Below, piece after piece: positions 25,628-33,628 of a stretch of DNA of 64,000 nucleotides. Origin of the DNA: Cellulomonas soli (GTDB taxonomy: Bacteria > Actinomycetota > Actinomycetes > Actinomycetales > Cellulomonadaceae); contig NZ_JACBZJ010000001.1 in NCBI RefSeq assembly GCF_013409305.1, positions 1,984,001 through 2,048,000 of the forward strand, given 5' to 3'. How positions within the stretch are numbered: position 1 is the first letter of the stretch; the number at the start of each line of letters is the position of its first letter. Under the pieces are notes generated by a model. The model saw nothing but the letters and a program-made list of their open reading frames with translations. It searched no databases and was not told the origin of the DNA. A program made the position numbers and the translations under genes.

Positions 25628-27388
25628 GTGGGCGTGGTTCCGATGTCGTCAGCAGGGGCGCGATGGGCCTCGTGGGTGGTCAGGCTCACCGCAGTCGTCG
25701 GGGCGTTCTGCCTCCTGGTGACGGCCGCTGCGGGGTCGCCGGCGCGGGCGGACGAACGACACGCCTCCGCCGCGGACGGAGGGAAGGTCGTCGGCCGTGT
25801 CACCGACACCGCCCGGCGTCCGGTCGTCGGCGCTCGGGTCGAGGTGCTCGAGGTGCTCGACCCGGACGGCGAGACGCGGCTGGTGGCGTCCGCGACCACA
25901 GGCAAAGACGGCCGCTACACGGCCACCGCCGTGTCGGCCGGCACGTACCGGGTGCACGTGATCCCGCGCGAGGGCACGGGCCTGGCCGCGCAGTACCAGC
26001 CGGCGGCGCCCAGCGTGCTGGAGGGGGACGACGTCACCGTCCGGGCGGGGCGGACGACCCGCGGTGTGGACGTTGCGCTCCGGCCGGAGTCGCAGATCAG
26101 CGGTGTCGTGCGCGACGCGAACGGCGACGCCGTCCCGGGGATCCAGGTCACGGCCGACCTCTTCGTCGACGGCATCGGCGTGTGGATCTCGACCGGGACG
26201 ACCACGACGACCGCGAGCGGCGGCTACACCCTGCGCGGTCTGCCTGCGGGCATCTACCGGATCGGCTTCGAGAGCCTGGCGACCCCGTCCCCGTTCGTCG
26301 TGCAGTACTACCCCGGCGTCGGCACGACGTGGCAGGCAACGGGGATAGCGGTCGCGGTCGGGAAGAGCGTCACCCACATCGACGCGACGCTGGCGGCGCC
26401 GGCGCAGATCTCGGGAGCCGTGACGAACGAGTCGGGTGCGGCCATCCCCGGAACCAGGGTGACCGCCTACGCGATGGACGGCGCCAACTACAGCCTGGTG
26501 AGTGAGACCCTCACCGCTGACGACGGCTCCTACGTCCTCGGTGGGCTGGCCCCCGGCGGATACCGGGTCTCGTTCAGCGCACCTGCCAGCTACACGACCT
26601 TCTACCCGGGCGTGGACACACTCGCCGACGCCAGCACGCTGACCGTCGAGGGCGGTGGGCGCCTGGCCGGCATCGATGCGAGGTTCGTCCTGGGCGGTTG
26701 GGCTGACCCCGACGACCCGGTCACCGGTGGGATTCTGCGTGGCACCGTCAGCAGCGACGGGGGCGCCCCGGTCGTCGGTGTCGACGTCACGGCCTTCCAG
26801 CTCGTGGACTCCGAGTGGGGTTCCCTCTGGTACTACGCGGGCTCGGGGGTCACAGGCCTCGACGGCTCCTACGAGGTCGCCGGTGTGGCCGACGGCACCT
26901 ACCGGCTCGGTTTCGGCGACCCCGCCGGCACGCACCTGACCACCTACTACCCGTCGGCCTCGGACGTCGGCTCCGCGACCTCGGTCCAGGTCGTCGATGC
27001 CGCGGTCGTTGACGGCCTCGATGTCCGGATGTCCGCCGCCGGGGTGATCAGCGGCACCGTGACCGTGGCGGGCGCCGGTGAGGTGCCGCCGACGGCCTAC
27101 GTGAGCGTCTACCGGGCCGACGAGATCGACGGGTCGGTCTCCTGGTCGTACGTCACCGCGACAGGGCTCGGCACGGACGGCGCCTACCGGATCGGCGCGC
27201 TCCCGTCCGGCACGTACCGGGTGGGCATCGACGACTACGGGACGGAACCCGTCTACGCCCCTGCTTTCTACCCGGCCTCCGCCGACCTCTTCGGGGCCGC
27301 GGACGTGGTCGTGACCGCCGGTTCCGTGAGCAGCGGGATCGACGTGGTGCTCACAGCGCTCGCGGGCGGGCTCGTCCCGAGCGCGTAG
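25628..27388 (+). CDS. Secreted protein with tandem carboxypeptidase-regulatory-like (Cna-B/SdrD-like) beta domains
   Basis: About 586 residues. A long signal peptide (~10-45, ending near GSPARA-DE) is followed by six ~90-residue beta-sandwich units. Units begin with G-x-V-x-[ND] (GRVTDTARRPVVGARV, GVVRDANGDAVPGIQV, GAVTNESGAAIPGTRV), include a DG-Y-hydrophobic-GL-x-x-G-x-YR motif and close with an F/Y-Y-P segment. Such units are rigid extracellular spacers or adhesins. No LPxTG sorting signal, so it may be released. GTG 25628 follows AGGGGG; ATG 25643 is an alternative. Confidence 0.82.
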   Translation: MGVVPMSSAGARWASWVVRLTAVVGAFCLLVTAAAGSPARADERHASAADGGKVVGRVTDTARRPVVGARVEVLEVLDPDGETRLVASATTGKDGRYTATAVSAGTYRVHVIPREGTGLAAQYQPAAPSVLEGDDVTVRAGRTTRGVDVALRPESQISGVVRDANGDAVPGIQVTADLFVDGIGVWISTGTTTTTASGGYTLRGLPAGIYRIGFESLATPSPFVVQYYPGVGTTWQATGIAVAVGKSVTHIDATLAAPAQISGAVTNESGAAIPGTRVTAYAMDGANYSLVSETLTADDGSYVLGGLAPGGYRVSFSAPASYTTFYPGVDTLADASTLTVEGGGRLAGIDARFVLGGWADPDDPVTGGILRGTVSSDGGAPVVGVDVTAFQLVDSEWGSLWYYAGSGVTGLDGSYEVAGVADGTYRLGFGDPAGTHLTTYYPSASDVGSATSVQVVDAAVVDGLDVRMSAAGVISGTVTVAGAGEVPPTAYVSVYRADEIDGSVSWSYVTATGLGTDGAYRIGALPSGTYRVGIDDYGTEPVYAPAFYPASADLFGAADVVVTAGSVSSGIDVVLTALAGGLVPSA

Positions 27389-27476
27389 CCGGGCGGTCAC
27401 GGGCGAGCCGTCCGGCCAGCTGGGGCCTCTTGGAAGGACGCCTAGGGTGGGCAGGTCCCGTCCCCAAGGAGGCCCC

Positions 27477-27932
27477 ATGACCGACGTGTCCGCCCCGACC
27501 TGGGACAAGGTGCGGGACGCCGTGGCGCGCGCGCTCGCAGGCCTGTCCGACGGCGCCTTCGTGGTGATCGGCGAACCCGAGCCCGTGCGCACGCGGCACG
27601 CTGGTCTGCGTGGCCTGCTCGGTGGTCGTGCAGCGCCGACGCCGACCCGGTTCGTCCAGGTGCGACGGGACGGCGACTGGTTCGGCGCGGAGTGCGTCGG
27701 GGCGCAGTCGTTCGGCGGCCCGTACCCGGTGGACGCGGCGACGGATGCCCGGCTGCGCGCGCTCGGGTGGTCCGCACCAGGCGATGCCGGCTACGAGTCG
27801 ATGGGCGGACCGGCGTATCGGCATGAGGAGCCCGTCACTGCGGCAACCGCGGTCGCCGCGTTGCTCGTGGCCTCGCTGGGTTCGCTGGGGCTCGACCCCT
27901 CCGGACCGCTCGAGCTGACCGGCGGGCACTGA
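27477..27932 (+). CDS. TY-Chap/YbjN-like hypothetical protein
   Basis: 151 residues with an N-terminal ~10-30 helix (TWDKVRDAVARALAGL), a strand FVVIGEP, and RFVQVRRDGDWFGAECVGAQSFGG, then RLRALGWSAPG and a helical C-terminus. The LGW and the strand pattern resemble TY-Chap (type III secretion chaperone-like) domains common in actinobacteria. A perfect AAGGAGG sits four bases before ATG, and TAGGGT at 27443-27448 could be its -10. Confidence 0.6.
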   Translation: MTDVSAPTWDKVRDAVARALAGLSDGAFVVIGEPEPVRTRHAGLRGLLGGRAAPTPTRFVQVRRDGDWFGAECVGAQSFGGPYPVDAATDARLRALGWSAPGDAGYESMGGPAYRHEEPVTAATAVAALLVASLGSLGLDPSGPLELTGGH

Positions 27933-28057
27933 CCCTCGCCTCGCCCCAGTCGCCCGCGACCGGGGTGCGGGCCGTTCCTGCGCCCCGGGCGGATCGCTAG
28001 GTTGAGCCGCGGACTCGCCGCGACGCCCGTCGGGGGAGCACGACCAAGGAGGTGCAC

Positions 28058-28432
28058 GTGATCGACTTCGAGAACGCGTCGTTCAAGAAGCTGACCGAGT
28101 GGGATGCGGACAAGGCGCGTGAGGACCTGCAGGACCTGCTGGTCCCGGACGAGGTCGTCCAGCTGGCGTTCAAGGGCGTGCGTGACTCGGTGACGTTCAC
28201 GAGCCGGCGGATCATCGCGATCAACACGCAGGGCATGACGGGCAAGAAGAAGGACATGACCTCGCTGCCCTACGGCAAGGTGCAGGCGTTCTCGATCGAG
28301 ACGGCCGGCACGTTCGACCTGGAGTCCGAGCTCGAGCTGTGGTTCTCCAGCCTGGGCCGCGTCCGGCTCGAGTTCGGTCGCGGCGTCGACATCCGGGGCG
28401 TGAGCCGCGTCCTCGGGGAGCACGTGCTCTGA
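28058..28432 (+). CDS. Bacterial PH-domain protein (bPH family)
   Basis: 124 residues. N-terminal helix with REDLQDLLVPDEVVQLAFKGVRDSVTFTSRRIIAINTQG, then KKKDMTSLPYGKVQAFSIETAGTFDLESELELWFS; this is the bacterial pleckstrin-homology pattern (YvbH-like), which assembles as a ring and may bind membrane or protein partners. GTG 28058 is preferred to GTG 28052 because AAGGAGG at 28046-28052 would overlap the latter. Confidence 0.85.
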   Translation: MIDFENASFKKLTEWDADKAREDLQDLLVPDEVVQLAFKGVRDSVTFTSRRIIAINTQGMTGKKKDMTSLPYGKVQAFSIETAGTFDLESELELWFSSLGRVRLEFGRGVDIRGVSRVLGEHVL

Positions 28433-28447
28433 GGCGCGGTTCCGTCG

Positions 28448-28494
28448 GGCGCCTCCACGTCCGCCCCTGCCGTCCGGGGGCCTGTGGAGGCGCC
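28448..28494 (+). terminator. Hairpin terminator after the PH-domain gene
   Basis: GGCGCCTCCAC (28448-28458) and GTGGAGGCGCC (28484-28494) are perfectly complementary, starting 15 bases after the stop codon. The 25-base loop is C/G-rich and there is no T-run. Confidence 0.6.
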
Positions 28495-28612
28495 GCACGG
28501 GCACCCGCCCGAGGTCGGTAGCCTGCGGCGGCCGGGTGCCGGACGGTCCCGTCTCACCGAGCCCGGGGCCGGCCCTGACCTCTGCGGGCCGGACCAGAAC
28601 AGGACCCTGCTC

Positions 28613-29311
28613 ATGTCGTCGCCCGTCACGTCGGACCCCGTGCCCGTCTATCCGCCGCTGCTCGCCCAGGGCGTGGGCGGGTCGGGCCCGCGAGACGCAC
28701 CTGACGACGCGCCCGGTCCTGACGACGCCATCGGTCCTGATGACGCGCCCCGTCCTGACGACGCGTCAGCCGAGCCGTCGTCCGAGACGCGTCGGCGACT
28801 CGTCCTGGTGCTCGTCGTGCTGGGTGTCGCCGGGGTGGTATTCGCACTGCTCGTCGTCGCGCTGGTCCGAGGGCTCTCCGGCCTCGGCTCGAGCGTGCAC
28901 GGCGGTTCCGCGACGGACGTCGGCTGGGAGGCGCAGGGGGACCCGATCACCGAACGACCGGGCTGGGACCCGCTCGTCGCGCACGGGCAGGAGCTGAGCG
29001 ACACCTACCTGGCGATGGTCGACGACGGCACGATCTACGAGCTCGTCCCGCGCACGCAGGAGGGCCTGAACTACGTCCACGACTTCCTGCTGCTGCTCGC
29101 CGACGAGAACGGCGCGCTGAAGTTCATGACGACGACCAGCGACGACCCGGCGGAGCTGGACGCGACGATCCAGGAGCGCTGGGACCGCTTCGACGAGCTC
29201 GAGCGGATCTTCCTCGCGGGGGAGGACTTCGATGTCGACATCAGCATCACCGACAGTGACGGCACCACCTACACCTCGGACGGGCTGAACCACTGGGACG
29301 ACGCCCCGTGA
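28613..29311 (+). CDS. Single-pass membrane protein with extracytoplasmic domain, unknown
   Basis: 232 residues. An acidic N-terminus contains three GPDDA-type units encoded by an imperfect 18-bp DNA repeat (about 28700-28760). One membrane helix follows (~63-88), then a ~140-residue exposed domain with WEAQGDPITERPGWDPLVAHG and YVHDFLLLLADENGAL. No family recognised. The ATG at 28613 lacks a strong ribosome site. Confidence 0.6.
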   Translation: MSSPVTSDPVPVYPPLLAQGVGGSGPRDAPDDAPGPDDAIGPDDAPRPDDASAEPSSETRRRLVLVLVVLGVAGVVFALLVVALVRGLSGLGSSVHGGSATDVGWEAQGDPITERPGWDPLVAHGQELSDTYLAMVDDGTIYELVPRTQEGLNYVHDFLLLLADENGALKFMTTTSDDPAELDATIQERWDRFDELERIFLAGEDFDVDISITDSDGTTYTSDGLNHWDDAP

Positions 29312-29332
29312 GGACCGCCCTACCCGCCTCGC

Positions 29333-29779
29333 TCAGTCGCAGCTGTCGCAGCGGCCGGTGGCCGGGAGGGCCATCGAGCACGTCGGGCAGATCAGGACCG
29401 GGGCCTCGCGGACGGCGGACGGCCGCGCGACGGGGGTCCGGGGTGCGCGCGGGGCGCGGGGTGCGCGCGGTGCTCGCACCGGCGCCGCTCGGACGACGCC
29501 CGCGGGCTCGGTGACCTCGAACCCGCGCTTGCGCAGGATCGCGACGGCTGCCTCCGGGCCGCTGTCGAACTCGTCCGAGCTGGCCAGGCGACCGGTGGCG
29601 AACCGATGGGCGAGGCCGAGCAGGGCCCTCGCGTCGTAGCTGCGGCCCTCGTGCACGAGCGTGTGCTCGTACGACGGCGCGAAGCCGTACAGCTGGAGGA
29701 ACTCCTCGCGACCCCGGTCGTCGTGCTCGGCGATCGCCTGGAGGACATGCTGCTTCGACACAGAGGAGAACGTGGCCAC
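29333..29779 (-). CDS. ScoMcrA head-like domain with C-terminal zinc ribbon
   Basis: 148 residues from GTG 29779. Residues ~5-90 (VSKQHVLQAIAEHDDRGREEF, LQLYGFAPSYEHTLVHEGR, SYDARALLGLAHRFATG) match the N-terminal head domain found in ScoMcrA-type modification-dependent endonucleases and many actinobacterial nucleases. A linker of RAP repeats follows, then a zinc ribbon CPTC...CDSC. The nuclease domain itself is missing, so this may be a DNA-binding accessory or a stand-alone relative. It is 1.9 kb from the EVE-HNH gene. Confidence 0.65.
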   Translation of the reverse strand: MATFSSVSKQHVLQAIAEHDDRGREEFLQLYGFAPSYEHTLVHEGRSYDARALLGLAHRFATGRLASSDEFDSGPEAAVAILRKRGFEVTEPAGVVRAAPVRAPRAPRAPRAPRTPVARPSAVREAPVLICPTCSMALPATGRCDSCD

Positions 29780-29926
29780 GACAAATGAGCGTACGTCGCC
29801 GCGGGCCTGCTCCCGTCCACCGGGGTCCTGCCGTCCGGGTCCCGCCACGTGCGGTCCGCGCGGCTCGTGCCTACGGTGGGCCGGACGCGTCCGCACCGAC
29901 GCGGGCGCCGGTCCTGGGGGGTTGGC

Positions 29927-30301
29927 ATGGCACACGGCGACATCACGCACATCGACATCCCGGTCGGCGACGTGGACCGGGCGAAGGCCTTCTACGGTGA
30001 GCTGTTCGGCTGGGACATCCGCGACTTCCCCGGCTACGAGGGCTACCCCATGTGGCAGGCGCCCAACAAGATCAGCGGCGGCGGCCTCGCCCCCCGCAGC
30101 GACGACTTCCGCTCTCCGCGTTCCTACGTCGAGGTCGACTCGATCGACGACACGCTCGCGAAGGTCACGGCGCAGGGCGGCCGGGTGGCGATGCCGAAGT
30201 CGGAGATCAGCCCGACGAGCTGGTGGGCGGCGTTCGTCGACCCCGACGGCAACGAGGTCGGTCTCTACGAGGGCACGACCGACGCCGGCGGATCGGTCTG
30301 A
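29927..30301 (+). CDS. VOC (glyoxalase/bleomycin-resistance) family protein
   Basis: 124 residues, one pair of beta-alpha-beta-beta-beta units: HIDIPVGDVDRAKAFYGELFGWDI and WWAAFVDPDGNEVGLYEGT. Candidate metal ligands are the His in THIDIP and the Glu in GNEVGLYEG. The family includes dioxygenases, isomerases and drug-binding proteins; the substrate is unknown. Confidence 0.88.
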   Translation: MAHGDITHIDIPVGDVDRAKAFYGELFGWDIRDFPGYEGYPMWQAPNKISGGGLAPRSDDFRSPRSYVEVDSIDDTLAKVTAQGGRVAMPKSEISPTSWWAAFVDPDGNEVGLYEGTTDAGGSV

Positions 30302-30362
30302 GCGGATCGCTCCGCGCTCGTGCCCCGCGCCTCCGCACGTGCCGGTGGGCTAGGTTCGCCCG

Positions 30363-31586
30363 GTGAGCACGGCGGGCGTGATCGGCGGCGGCCCGGCGGG
30401 CCTGATCGCCGCTGAGGTGCTGGCCCGCGCGGGCGTGAGCGTCACGGTCTACGAGCGGATGCCGTCACCGAGCCGCAAGTTCCTGCTCGCGGGCCACGGC
30501 GGGCTCAACATCACGCACTCCGAGGACCGTGCCCGCATGCTGCCCCGGTACGGCCGCTCGGCCGACCGGCTCGCTCCCATGCTCGACGTGTTCGGCCCCG
30601 ACGACCTGCGCGCGTGGTGCGCGGGCCTGGGGGAGCCCACGTTCGTCGGGTCGAGCGGGCGGGTGTTCCCGCAGTCGTTCCGCGCGACGCCGCTGGTCCG
30701 CGCGTGGCTGACCCGTCTGACCGAGCTCGGCGTCGACGTCCGACGCCGGCACCGCTGGACCGGCTGGACGGACGACGGATCGCTGCGCGTCACCGGCCCC
30801 GACGACGTGACCAGCGAGGTCGCGCACGACGCCGTGCTCTTCGCGCTCGGCGGCGCGTCCTGGCCACGGCTCGGCGCGGACGGCGGCTGGGTCGGCCCGT
30901 TCACGGAGCGGGGGATCGAGGTCGCCCCGCTGCGCCCGGCCAACGTCGGCCTGCGCGTCGACTGGACCGACACGTTCGTCGACCGCTTCCCGGGCACCCC
31001 GCTCAAGCACGTCGCCCTGACCGTCCGCGGCCACGACGGCCCCCCGTCGCGCGGCGACGCGATGCTCACCCGGACCGGCATCGAGGGTGGCCCCGTCTAC
31101 GCCCTCGGCGTCCCCGTCCGTGACGCCCTCGACGCCGACGGCCGGTGCACCCTGCTGGTCGATCTGCGCCCCGACCTCACCGCCGACCAGCTCACGGACC
31201 GCCTCCGCACCCGTCGCCCCAAGGACTCCCGCACGAGCTGGCTGCGCCGCACCCTCGGCCTGGACCACGCCTCCGTCGCCCTGATGTGGGAGGCGACCGC
31301 CGGCGCCCTACCCGACGACCCTGCCGCAACCGCCGCCCTCGTCAAGGCCGTGCCCGTCACGATCACCGGGACCATGCCGATCGACCGCGCGATCTCCACG
31401 GCCGGCGGCGTCACCTGGTCGCAGGTCGACGAGCACCTCATGCTCCGCACCCTGCCCGGCACGTTCGTCGCCGGCGAGATGCTCGACTGGGAGGCGCCCA
31501 CGGGCGGCTACCTGCTGCAGGCCTCGTTCAGCACGGGGGTGGTGGCGGCGCGGGGGATGCTGGCGTGGCTGGGGCCAGATACGTAG
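30363..31586 (+). CDS. BaiN/HI0933-type FAD flavoprotein (TIGR03862-like)
   Basis: 407 residues. N-terminal FAD motif VIGGGPAGLIAAEVLARAG, the YERMPSPSRKFLLAGHGGLNITHSE segment (split here) diagnostic for the HI0933/BaiN family, and C-terminal ISTAGGVTWSQVDEHLMLRTLPG followed by FVAGEMLDWEAPTGGYLLQ, which closes the FAD site. Probably an NAD(P)H-linked reductase; substrate unknown. GTG start with TAGGTT six bases upstream, so leaderless. A 66-bp portion of its 3' end is repeated 1.4 kb downstream. Confidence 0.9.
   Translation: MSTAGVIGGGPAGLIAAEVLARAGVSVTVYERMPSPSRKFLLAGHGGLNITHSEDRARMLPRYGRSADRLAPMLDVFGPDDLRAWCAGLGEPTFVGSSGRVFPQSFRATPLVRAWLTRLTELGVDVRRRHRWTGWTDDGSLRVTGPDDVTSEVAHDAVLFALGGASWPRLGADGGWVGPFTERGIEVAPLRPANVGLRVDWTDTFVDRFPGTPLKHVALTVRGHDGPPSRGDAMLTRTGIEGGPVYALGVPVRDALDADGRCTLLVDLRPDLTADQLTDRLRTRRPKDSRTSWLRRTLGLDHASVALMWEATAGALPDDPAATAALVKAVPVTITGTMPIDRAISTAGGVTWSQVDEHLMLRTLPGTFVAGEMLDWEAPTGGYLLQASFSTGVVAARGMLAWLGPDT
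31503..31568 (+). repeat. Left copy of the flavoprotein 3'-end repeat
   Basis: Segment from GGCGGCTACCTG to GCTGGCGTGG inside the last 30 codons of the flavoprotein gene. It matches 32940-33000 with one substitution and one five-base difference. The two copies bracket 1.37 kb holding the EVE-HNH and HTH genes. Confidence 0.9.
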
Positions 31587-31734
31587 AACGGTAGTGTTTG
31601 GCTCCGAATATCGGGAGCGTAAGGGCGCGCAAGACGGTCTCGTCTGAGAGTGCCTCACCTACCGGGAGTCAGCGGCCCTGACCTGCATGCGCGTCTCAGC
31701 CCCGGTGTCCGCACGGCGTGCCAAGCTGACGTTC

Positions 31735-32712
31735 ATGGTGACTGGTCAGCCGATGCGCGCCTGGCTGCTGATGGCTGCTGGCGACGACCGCGGCCACGGC
31801 GGTAACGCCGGTTACGACGACCAGGTCGATTCGCACTACACGTGGGACAGCAAGGTTCCGAACCACAAGAACCCGCGTGTCGGTGACTCGGTCGCCATCT
31901 GGGACAAGGAACGTTTGCTCGGGGTGTCGGTCATCGAGCAGATCGTGACGTCACTCGGCACCAAGACACTGAACCGCTGCCCACATTGCGGCACGACTCG
32001 GATTTCCTCACGCAAGACGGTGCTACCTCAGTTCCGGTGCATGAAGTGCCACGAAGAGTTCTCGATCCCTCGATCCGAGGTTGTCGAGGTGACGCACTAC
32101 ACCGCTCGCTACGACGCGGCGTGGACGGCGCTGGACGGAATCCTGACCGGCCGTGAGGTCCGTGGTCTCGCGGTCAACGCTGGCGAGTTCAACTCCATCC
32201 GTTCGCTCGACTGGGATGCCGTGCGCGCGGCGTTCGTAGCGAAAGGTGCCGATCGCGCCGTGCATCGGGTCGAGGCGCGTGTCGATCTCAGTTGGGGGTC
32301 CGCCACGGGCGGGCGCGTGGAGTTCTCCCAAGGCTTCGATCACGCCCTCGTCCGGGTCCGGCGTGGCCAACAGCAGTTCCGTGAGCACATCCTCGCGACG
32401 CAAGGGAGCGTGTGCGCCTTCACGGGGGATGCACCCCCTCGCGTGCTTGAGGCCGGTCACCTGTACAGCTACGCACGACTCGGTACTCACGTCGAGCACG
32501 GCGGCGTGATGCTCCGCCGCGACATCCATCGGTTGTTCGACGATGGGCTCCTCGCGGTGGAACCGAACCGACTCCGTGTCGACGTCGCGCCGAGCCTGGC
32601 GGTGTATCCGCAGTACGCCCGCCTCGACGGTGAGCCGCTGAGCCTGCGGCTGCGTGATCAGCAGGTCGAGTGGTTGGCCAAGCACTGGGACGAGCACCGT
32701 GTCGGGTCGTGA
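31735..32712 (+). CDS. EVE-like - zinc ribbon - HNH endonuclease (probable modification-dependent restriction enzyme)
   Basis: 325 residues. Residues ~1-75 (RAWLLMAAGDDRGHGGNAGY, VGDSVAIWDKERLLGVSVIEQI) look like an EVE/PUA-type modified-base reader. A zinc ribbon CPHC...CMKC is at ~82-108. After a ~100-residue linker domain there is an HNH_2-type nuclease: VCAFTGDAPPRVLEAGHLYSYA with the catalytic His (~242) and LRRDIHRLFDDGLLAVEP (~265). Reader-plus-HNH is the layout of type IV restriction enzymes cutting modified DNA; activity is inferred. ATG 31735 chosen for the EVE start. Confidence 0.78.
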   Translation: MVTGQPMRAWLLMAAGDDRGHGGNAGYDDQVDSHYTWDSKVPNHKNPRVGDSVAIWDKERLLGVSVIEQIVTSLGTKTLNRCPHCGTTRISSRKTVLPQFRCMKCHEEFSIPRSEVVEVTHYTARYDAAWTALDGILTGREVRGLAVNAGEFNSIRSLDWDAVRAAFVAKGADRAVHRVEARVDLSWGSATGGRVEFSQGFDHALVRVRRGQQQFREHILATQGSVCAFTGDAPPRVLEAGHLYSYARLGTHVEHGGVMLRRDIHRLFDDGLLAVEPNRLRVDVAPSLAVYPQYARLDGEPLSLRLRDQQVEWLAKHWDEHRVGS

Positions 32713-32723
32713 CGACGCGGGGG

Positions 32724-32924
32724 CTACCTCGGCTTTCGCTCGTAGCGCGAGCGCTGGTACTCCGTGACCCATGCGCGGGTCGACCGCCACTGTCCGTCGT
32801 CGCCCCGTTGGGCCTTGAGGCGTCCGCGCTGTGCGGCGGTGCGGAGGGCGATCACGCTGGTCCCGCGTGAGGCGAGTGACGCGAGCGGAACCAGTTGGGC
32901 GGGTCCGGCGAGGGTTGGGACCAC
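32724..32924 (-). CDS. Small excisionase-like HTH protein
   Basis: 66 residues: LVPLASLASRGTSVIALRTA, AQRGRLKAQRGDDGQWRSTR, then AWVTEYQRSR. The pattern (two-helix HTH, then a turn ending in a strand and a helix beginning with W) is that of HTH_17/MerR-like excisionases and small regulators. It is convergent with the EVE-HNH gene and lies within the segment bounded by the flavoprotein repeats. Likely DNA-binding; role unknown. Confidence 0.5.
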   Translation of the reverse strand: MVPTLAGPAQLVPLASLASRGTSVIALRTAAQRGRLKAQRGDDGQWRSTRAWVTEYQRSRYERKPR

Positions 32925-33000
32925 GAACCGCAGGGTGCCGGCGGCTACCTGCTGCAGGCCTCGTTCAGCACCGGGGTGGTCGCGGGGGATGCTGGCGTGG
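32907..33000 (+). pseudogene. Remnant 3' end of a BaiN-type flavoprotein gene (right repeat copy)
   Basis: In one frame this reads GEGWDHEPQGAGGYLLQASF then STGVVAG, homologous to GEMLDWEAPT-GGYLLQASFSTGVVA of the intact gene. The part 32940-33000 is nearly identical in DNA to 31503-31568, while the part before it is similar only as protein. It has no body of its own and is the scar of a duplication or recombination. Confidence 0.75.
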
Positions 33001-33101
33001 ATCGACTCGCGGGGGTCGACCGGCTGATCGGGTCAAGGTCGCACTGCAGCGGGCCGATGCCTAGTCGTCACGATGGAGGCGCACAAGGCGAGGGGGACGG
33101 C

Positions 33102-33569
33102 ATGCGGGTTCTGGCCGGCGTCACCACGCTGCTCATGGTGTGGATGTGCGCCTACTGGACTCGCGCCCTCATCAATCCGGAACGCCACCGCGCCGCATGG
33201 GCCAGGTTCTACCGGATTCTCGTCCTGTCGTCGCCGATGTCGCCGACCAGGTTCGCGCGGATGGCTGTGACCCTGAACTTCATGATGGGCCCGATGACAG
33301 TCATCGCGCTCGCGGGGGTCGTCGTGGCCGACCCGGCTGCGCCGGTCGGTGCAACCGGCCCCGTGCTGCTCGTCGGTCTCGTCGCGTTCGTCTTCGTCGC
33401 GGCCCTCGGGGTCCTCCTCCTGATCGTCGCCGCGAGCGGCAGACCCCGGCTTCTGGTTCTCCGGCCGTTGCGTGACCTGTCCGAGGACGAGATCGATCGG
33501 TGGCTCACCCCGCCCGAGCCAAGCGCGGGGATGAGGAGCGCTTCGGGTCGTGACGATGCGGCGCGGTGA
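33102..33569 (+). CDS. Small integral membrane protein
   Basis: 155 residues with three hydrophobic helices (~3-22, ~52-78, ~85-112) and a hydrophilic C-terminus (RDLSEDEIDRWLTPPEPSAG). Not assigned to a family. ATG 33102 is preceded by GAGGGGGA. Convergent with hipA. Confidence 0.55.
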   Translation: MRVLAGVTTLLMVWMCAYWTRALINPERHRAAWARFYRILVLSSPMSPTRFARMAVTLNFMMGPMTVIALAGVVVADPAAPVGATGPVLLVGLVAFVFVAALGVLLLIVAASGRPRLLVLRPLRDLSEDEIDRWLTPPEPSAGMRSASGRDDAAR

Positions 33570-33628
33570 GTTCGGACGAGGACGCCCGTTCCGACCACCG
33601 GGCAGACGCGGGTGTGTGGGGCCCCCGC

